Of a stretch of DNA of 64,000 bases, positions 60,133-64,000 are shown piece by piece (position 1 is the first letter of the stretch; each line of letters begins with the position of its first letter). The notes beneath the pieces were generated by a model. The model was not told where the DNA came from and made no database searches. It saw only the letters and a program-made list of their open reading frames with translations. The DNA is taken from positions 1-64,000 of the forward strand of contig NZ_JAVIFX010000037.1 in assembly GCF_031157255.1 (NCBI RefSeq). Reading direction: 5' to 3'. The stretch is from Bradyrhizobium sp. LHD-71 (GTDB lineage Bacteria; Pseudomonadota; Alphaproteobacteria; Rhizobiales; Xanthobacteraceae). The translations under genes were made by a program, and so were the position numbers.

Positions 60133-61295
60133 TTTCCTTGTCACGCAATTCCACGGCGCCGGCGTCCGCATCCGGCGATGCCGAAACCATCGTCAATGTC
60201 GGCCTGGACGATCGCGCCTATGACATCGTCATCGGCCGTGGCGTGCTGCGCTCGCTCGGCGAACGGATCGTCGCGGTGCGCCCAGGCGTGCGCACCGCGA
60301 TCGTCACCGATCGCAGCGTCGCCGCGCACTGGCTCGAACCTGTGGAGGCGACGCTCGCGGATGCCGGCGTGCCGTCGTCGCGCATCGTCGTCGGCGAAGG
60401 TGAAGCGACCAAGAGCTATCAGGTGCTCGAACAGGTCAGCGAGGCGCTGATCGCCGCGAAGATCGAGCGCAACGATCTCGTCATCGCGCTCGGTGGCGGC
60501 GTGATCGGCGATCTCGCAGGCTTTGCCGCGTCGATCGTTCGTCGCGGCGTCGATTTCGTGCAGGTGCCGACGACGCTGCTGGCGCAGGTGGATTCGTCGG
60601 TCGGCGGTAAGACCGGAATCAATTCACCGCACGGCAAGAACCTGCTCGGCGCATTCCACCAGCCGGTGCTGGTGGTCGCGGACACCGAAGTGCTCGATAC
60701 GCTGCCGGAACGCCAGTTCCGTGCGGGCTATGCGGAGGTCGCGAAATATGGCGTGCTGGGCGACGCGGCGTTCTTCGCCTGGCTCGAGGCCAATCGTGAC
60801 GAGATTTTTTCAGGCGGGCCTGCGCGTGAGCGTGCGATCGCCGAAAGCTGCCGCGCCAAGGCCGCGATCGTCGCTCGCGACGAGCGCGAGACCGGTGACC
60901 GCGCGCTGCTCAATCTCGGCCACACCTTCGGCCACGCGCTCGAGGCCGCCACCGGATTTTCCGACCGCCTGTTCCACGGCGAGGGGGTGTCGATCGGCAT
61001 GGTGCTTGCGGCGGAGCTGTCCGCCGAGCTCGGCATGCTCGATGCCGGCGACGCGGCGCGCGTGACCAGGCATTTGTCCGAAGCCGGACTGCCGACGCGG
61101 CTGCAGGAGGTCGCCGGTTTCGCACAGGAAGGCCTTGCCGACGCAGACGCGTTGATGGCGCTGATGGCGCAGGACAAGAAGGTCAAGCGCGGACGGCTGA
61201 CGTTCATTCTCCTCAAGGCGCTTGGCGAGGCGGTCATCGTCAATGACGTCGAGCCGCAGACGGTGCGAAACTTCCTGGCGCGGAAGCTTGGCTGA
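60129..61295 (+). CDS. aroB: 3-dehydroquinate synthase
   Basis: The product has 388 residues. The NAD site is LVIALGGGVIGDLAGFAASIVRRGVDFVQVPTTLLAQVDSSVGGKTGINSPHGKNLLGAFHQP, followed by zinc ligands Glu (GYAEVAKYG) and two His (LNLGHTFGHALEAATGFS, FHGEGVSIGM). It makes the first ring of the shikimate pathway. The overlap with aroK implies coupled translation; together they do steps two and five of the pathway. Confidence 0.96.
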   Translation: MISLSRNSTAPASASGDAETIVNVGLDDRAYDIVIGRGVLRSLGERIVAVRPGVRTAIVTDRSVAAHWLEPVEATLADAGVPSSRIVVGEGEATKSYQVLEQVSEALIAAKIERNDLVIALGGGVIGDLAGFAASIVRRGVDFVQVPTTLLAQVDSSVGGKTGINSPHGKNLLGAFHQPVLVVADTEVLDTLPERQFRAGYAEVAKYGVLGDAAFFAWLEANRDEIFSGGPARERAIAESCRAKAAIVARDERETGDRALLNLGHTFGHALEAATGFSDRLFHGEGVSIGMVLAAELSAELGMLDAGDAARVTRHLSEAGLPTRLQEVAGFAQEGLADADALMALMAQDKKVKRGRLTFILLKALGEAVIVNDVEPQTVRNFLARKLG

Positions 61296-61440
61296 CTGCG
61301 GACGAACCCGTCGTGTGCATGGTTCCAGCCGCCGCGTGCGAAAAAGCGTGCATCTGCCGGTTCGTCACCTCGTCGGAAACCGGAACGAAGCGCCGCGGGC
61401 TCCGTTGAAGTTCATCCATGAATAGCGAGGAGACGGCCTC

Positions 61441-61950
61441 GTGTTCCAGGTCTTGCAGATCGTCACCATCCTTCTGGTCGCCGGCGCGATGACGCCGGCA
61501 CTGGCGCACGCGCTCGAGTATCCCGGAAAGCTGCGACTCGAGCGGGACGCCTATGTCGCTACACAACAGATCTATTATCCGGGGTTCACCGTCGGCGGCG
61601 GCGCAGCCGAAGCATTGGCGATCGTTGCGACGCTGCTGCTAGTGATCGTCACGCCGACCGGAACGGTCGGCTTCTGGCTGACGCTCGCCGCATTCGTCGC
61701 GATGCTTTGCATGCATGCCGTCTATTGGCTGATGACGCATCCGGTGAACGATTTCTGGCTGAAGGACGTCGAGTTGAAGGGCGCCGGCCGCGGCTTCTTC
61801 GCTTTCGATCCGCTCGGTCGGGGACGCGGCGATATGGCGCCCGACTGGGTCGCGCTGCGCGACCAGTGGGAAGTTTCGCACATGGTCCGTGCGGCGCTGT
61901 CCGTGCTCGCGCTGGCGCTGCTGGTGGTTGCGGCCGTTTTGGAACGCTGA
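61441..61950 (+). CDS. DUF1772-like four-helix membrane protein
   Basis: The product has 169 residues from a GTG at 61441, preceded by GGAGA 8 nt away. Membrane helices lie at about 3-22, 54-72, 77-98 and 147-167. HALEYPGKLRLERDAYVATQQIYYPGFTVGGGAAE after the first helix and HPVNDFWLKDVELKGAG in the loop after the third match DUF1772-like proteins. These are membrane proteins with no proven role. It follows aroB by 145 nt. Confidence 0.7.
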   Translation: MFQVLQIVTILLVAGAMTPALAHALEYPGKLRLERDAYVATQQIYYPGFTVGGGAAEALAIVATLLLVIVTPTGTVGFWLTLAAFVAMLCMHAVYWLMTHPVNDFWLKDVELKGAGRGFFAFDPLGRGRGDMAPDWVALRDQWEVSHMVRAALSVLALALLVVAAVLER

Positions 61951-61961
61951 CGCGAAGGCTG

Positions 61962-62237
61962 TCAGCGCGTCTGTTCGCCGGGCGCGTCCGCGTGGATCGC
62001 CAGCGCATGCACGCCACCGGCGAGATTGGCGGCGAGCGCCTCATTGATCATCCGATGGCGGGCCAGCCGGCTCTTGCCTGCGAAGGCTTTCGATACAATA
62101 TAAACTCGAAAGTGGGTCTGGCCGCCGGGCCGGTGACCGGCGTGGCCGTGATGTTGGTCGGACTCGTCGATCACCTCGACGCTGTCGGGCGCAAAAGTAT
62201 CCTGCAACTTCTTTGTGATGTCGTCTTTCACCAGCAT
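61962..62237 (-). CDS. BolA-family protein
   Basis: The product has 91 residues: ITKKLQDTFAPDSVEVIDESDQHHGHAG, then THFRVYIVSKAFAGKSRLARHRMINEALA and GVHALAIHA. The His in VHALAI and the FxGxxxxxRHRxI loop are the BolA iron-cluster site, shared with monothiol glutaredoxins. No monothiol glutaredoxin gene is next to it. It converges with the DUF1772-like gene and diverges from the J-domain gene. Confidence 0.93.
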   Translation of the reverse strand: MLVKDDITKKLQDTFAPDSVEVIDESDQHHGHAGHRPGGQTHFRVYIVSKAFAGKSRLARHRMINEALAANLAGGVHALAIHADAPGEQTR

Positions 62238-62383
62238 GTGCGGGGCTTAACGCCGCATGCTGCCCTTCGTCAACTTGCCAATGCGTTAACGTGCGATGAT
62301 CGGAATCTCGTTCATGATCGCTCTATGAAGAAACGGCGAATGCCGCTAAATATTAAATCCGGCGCGCTTTGCCGGTTTGAGTA

Positions 62384-63061
62384 ATGTCAAGACTTGAAGC
62401 AGAGGCGCCGCAAGCGTCATATCGGTCCATGAGTTTCGATTCAAAGCTGTTCGACAAGATTCGCATCGCGCCGCGCGGGCCCAAGCAGGCCCCGGTGCGT
62501 GCAGAAACGACTCAGTGCGAGTGGCAGGGTTGCAAGCATCCGGGCACGCACAGGGCGCCGAAGGGACGTTCGCGCGAACGGGAGTACTGGCGCTTCTGCA
62601 TTGAACATGTGCGCGCGTACAACCAATCCTACAACTACTTCTCCGGCATGAGCGACGACGCGGTTGCGCGATACCAGAAGGATGCGCTGACCGGTCATCG
62701 TCCGACCTGGAAGATGGGCGCCAACTCGGGCACCAAGGGCCGGGTCGGAGCTGAAGAGGCATTCGGCGAGACGGTCGATCCGTTCAGTGTCTTCAGCGAG
62801 CTGAATGGTCGCGGGGGTTGGCGCCCCGGCCCGGAATCGAACGCGGCCACGGACGCGCGCAAGGTGATGAACGCCGAGCGCAAGGCGTTGCAGGTACTCG
62901 GGTTGGAGGACACGGCGACCACCGTCGAGATCAAGGTGCGCTTCAAGTCGCTGGTGAAGCAGCATCATCCCGATGCCAATGGCGGCGACCGCTCGACCGA
63001 GGATCGCCTGATTGAGATCATCAAGGCCTACAACTACCTGAAGTCGATCGCGCGGGGATGA
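62384..63061 (+). CDS. J-domain (DnaJ-like) protein
   Basis: The product has 225 residues, or 210 from ATG 62429, where the family's usual start SFDSKLFDKIRI begins. The J-domain is at the C-terminus, in EIKVRFKSLVKQHHPDANGGDRSTEDRLIEIIKAYNYLKSI, with the HPD tripeptide needed to activate DnaK. The N-terminal region has CEWQGCKHPGTHRAPKGR with two cysteines and FCIEHVRAYNQSYNYF, a zinc-ribbon-like unit typical of this alphaproteobacterial family. Beside bolA in many relatives. It helps a DnaK chaperone. The client is unknown. Confidence 0.88.
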   Translation: MSRLEAEAPQASYRSMSFDSKLFDKIRIAPRGPKQAPVRAETTQCEWQGCKHPGTHRAPKGRSREREYWRFCIEHVRAYNQSYNYFSGMSDDAVARYQKDALTGHRPTWKMGANSGTKGRVGAEEAFGETVDPFSVFSELNGRGGWRPGPESNAATDARKVMNAERKALQVLGLEDTATTVEIKVRFKSLVKQHHPDANGGDRSTEDRLIEIIKAYNYLKSIARG

Positions 63062-63070
63062 CGCGAAGCG

Positions 63071-64000
63071 TCACTTTGGCATCATCCCCACATACACCGA
63101 ACTCGGCCGGATCAGCCGTCCGGTGCGCTGCTGCTCGCGGGCGTGCGCCGTCCAGCCTGCGACTCGCGCCGTGGCGAAGATCGGCGTGAAGGCCTGGCGC
63201 GGGATCTTGAGGGCATCGAGCAGGATCGCCGTGAAGAATTCCACGTTGGTGTCCAGCGGCCGGTCGGGATTCTTCCGCTTCAATGCCTCGCGCGCATAGG
63301 CTTCAACCTCGCCGGCGAACGGCAGGCCGTCGATGCCGAGCGACAGCCGCTCGATTGCGCGCTTCAGCACGTCGGCGCGCGGATCGCGTACACGATAGAC
63401 GCGATGCCCGAATCCCATCAGCCGTTCCTTTCGCGCGAGCGCGGCATCGATCCACGGCTTGATCCTGTCGCGACTGCCGATCGCATCGAGCATTTCCAGC
63501 ACCGGCTCCGGCGCGCCACCATGCAGCGGGCCGGTGAGTGCGCAGTAGGCGCCGGTGACCACGCAGAAAAGATCGGCCTGGGTTGACGCGATCACGCGCG
63601 CGGTGAAGGTCGAGGCGTTCATGCCGTGGTCGCACACGGTAACGAAATACGCATCGAGCGCGGCCGCATGCTCCGGCGACGGTGCGCGTCCGTGCAGCAT
63701 CGCCAAGGTATCGGCGGCATGACCGAGCCGCGGATTTGGCGCGACAGCCTGGGTTCCACTTGCCTGCCGCACGAGCGCGCCGACGATGACGGGAATCGCC
63801 CCGACGATCGCCGCTTCATGGCTCATGCCGTGCTCGGCGCGAAGTGCGGCAATTGCCGCACGCACGCCGTCGACAATCGAGAGCCCTTGCGTGGCGTACG
63901 TCAGCACCGGCAGACGCTGAAAGGTGCGCTCGCGCGCATCGCCGAGCGCGGCGCGAACCTCGGCCTCTCCGATCGGCTGCCCCGTAGCCGCAGTCCAAAG
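63071..64000 (-). CDS. Citrate synthase family protein (5' end beyond window)
   Basis: The stop is at 63071 and the frame is open to the right edge, giving 309 residues. The first 31 (LWTAATGQPIGEAEV and further) precede a GTG at 63907 that would otherwise look like a start, so the gene begins past 64000. Catalytic features are LTGPLHGGAPEPVLEML (His of the HGG), GFGHRVYRVRDPRADVLK (His/Arg) and an Asp in the RPLDTNVEFFTAILLDAL block. It joins acetyl-CoA to oxaloacetate or a related keto acid. Methylcitrate or citrate synthase paralog cannot be told apart. Confidence 0.88.
   Translation of the reverse strand, partial: LWTAATGQPIGEAEVRAALGDARERTFQRLPVLTYATQGLSIVDGVRAAIAALRAEHGMSHEAAIVGAIPVIVGALVRQASGTQAVAPNPRLGHAADTLAMLHGRAPSPEHAAALDAYFVTVCDHGMNASTFTARVIASTQADLFCVVTGAYCALTGPLHGGAPEPVLEMLDAIGSRDRIKPWIDAALARKERLMGFGHRVYRVRDPRADVLKRAIERLSLGIDGLPFAGEVEAYAREALKRKNPDRPLDTNVEFFTAILLDALKIPRQAFTPIFATARVAGWTAHAREQQRTGRLIRPSSVYVGMMPK

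Overview
This window comes from a GC-rich alphaproteobacterial chromosome, most likely order Hyphomicrobiales (Rhizobiales) near the Bradyrhizobium/Xanthobacteraceae group. The evidence is the gene order (lysC-ptsP-prfA-prmC next to a DUF4167 gene, ubiG beside lysC, argJ-mutT beside secA, comF-grx-nitrilase-DUF1178, accA-xerD-aroK-aroB, bolA-J-domain-citrate synthase), the nitrogen-type PTS enzyme I with an N-terminal GAF domain, and several intergenic palindrome families that I recognise as common in this group. I saw no rRNA, tRNA or CRISPR array.

Layout. 1-6 kb is an accessory, IS-scarred stretch: the tail of an IS3-like transposase that has cut off a LysE-type exporter gene, an NlpC/P60-like protein, a DUF899 protein with a coupled small membrane protein, a GNAT acetyltransferase, a secreted (alpha/alpha)6-barrel protein and an IS5-type transposase relic that was itself split by a double-hairpin repeat. 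5.5-11.5 kb holds a GST, a FlK-like thioesterase, a ketopantoate-reductase-like protein, a large YfhO-like membrane protein and a P-loop kinase-like ATPase. 11.5-25 kb carries the rplU-rpmA-obgE-proB block on the minus strand. It is interrupted by a tandemly repeated pair (EamA transporter plus acetyltransferase) and by a roughly 6-kb insert (VOC protein, adenylate cyclase, 2-hydroxyacid dehydrogenase, RraA-like protein, quinone oxidoreductase-like protein) between obgE and proB. proA does not follow proB.

25-43 kb holds a ROK-family sugar-kinase-like protein whose motifs appear in circularly permuted order, transporters, a flavin reductase, gloB with a coupled cupin, DUF4167, the translation-termination pair prfA-prmC, ptsP, lysC, a PH-domain membrane protein, ubiG, another EamA transporter, a TVP38-like membrane protein, and the minus-strand run comF / glutaredoxin / nitrilase / DUF1178. 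43-55 kb holds a methyltransferase, mutT, argJ, a PpiC-type foldase divergent from secA, a GST, an aspartoacylase-like hydrolase carrying an in-frame palindromic repeat, and an aldo/keto reductase plus MFS transporter divergent from a LysR regulator. 55-64 kb holds a lipoprotein L,D-transpeptidase, accA, xerD, a 48-residue membrane protein, aroK-aroB, a DUF1772-like protein, bolA, a J-domain protein and a citrate-synthase-family gene that runs off the right edge.

The three observations I would follow first are: (1) the circularly permuted ROK kinase at 25236-26330; (2) a family of paired hairpins (5347-5511, 20646-20779) with shared ends, shared spacer and one 4-nt bulge per hairpin but different, internally compensated stems, one copy of which split a transposase relic so cleanly that removing 163 nt restores the reading frame; (3) a 41-bp intergenic palindrome that also lies in frame inside the aspartoacylase-like gene at 51482-51522. 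All function calls come from reading the sequence and knowledge of the families. No database search was run.
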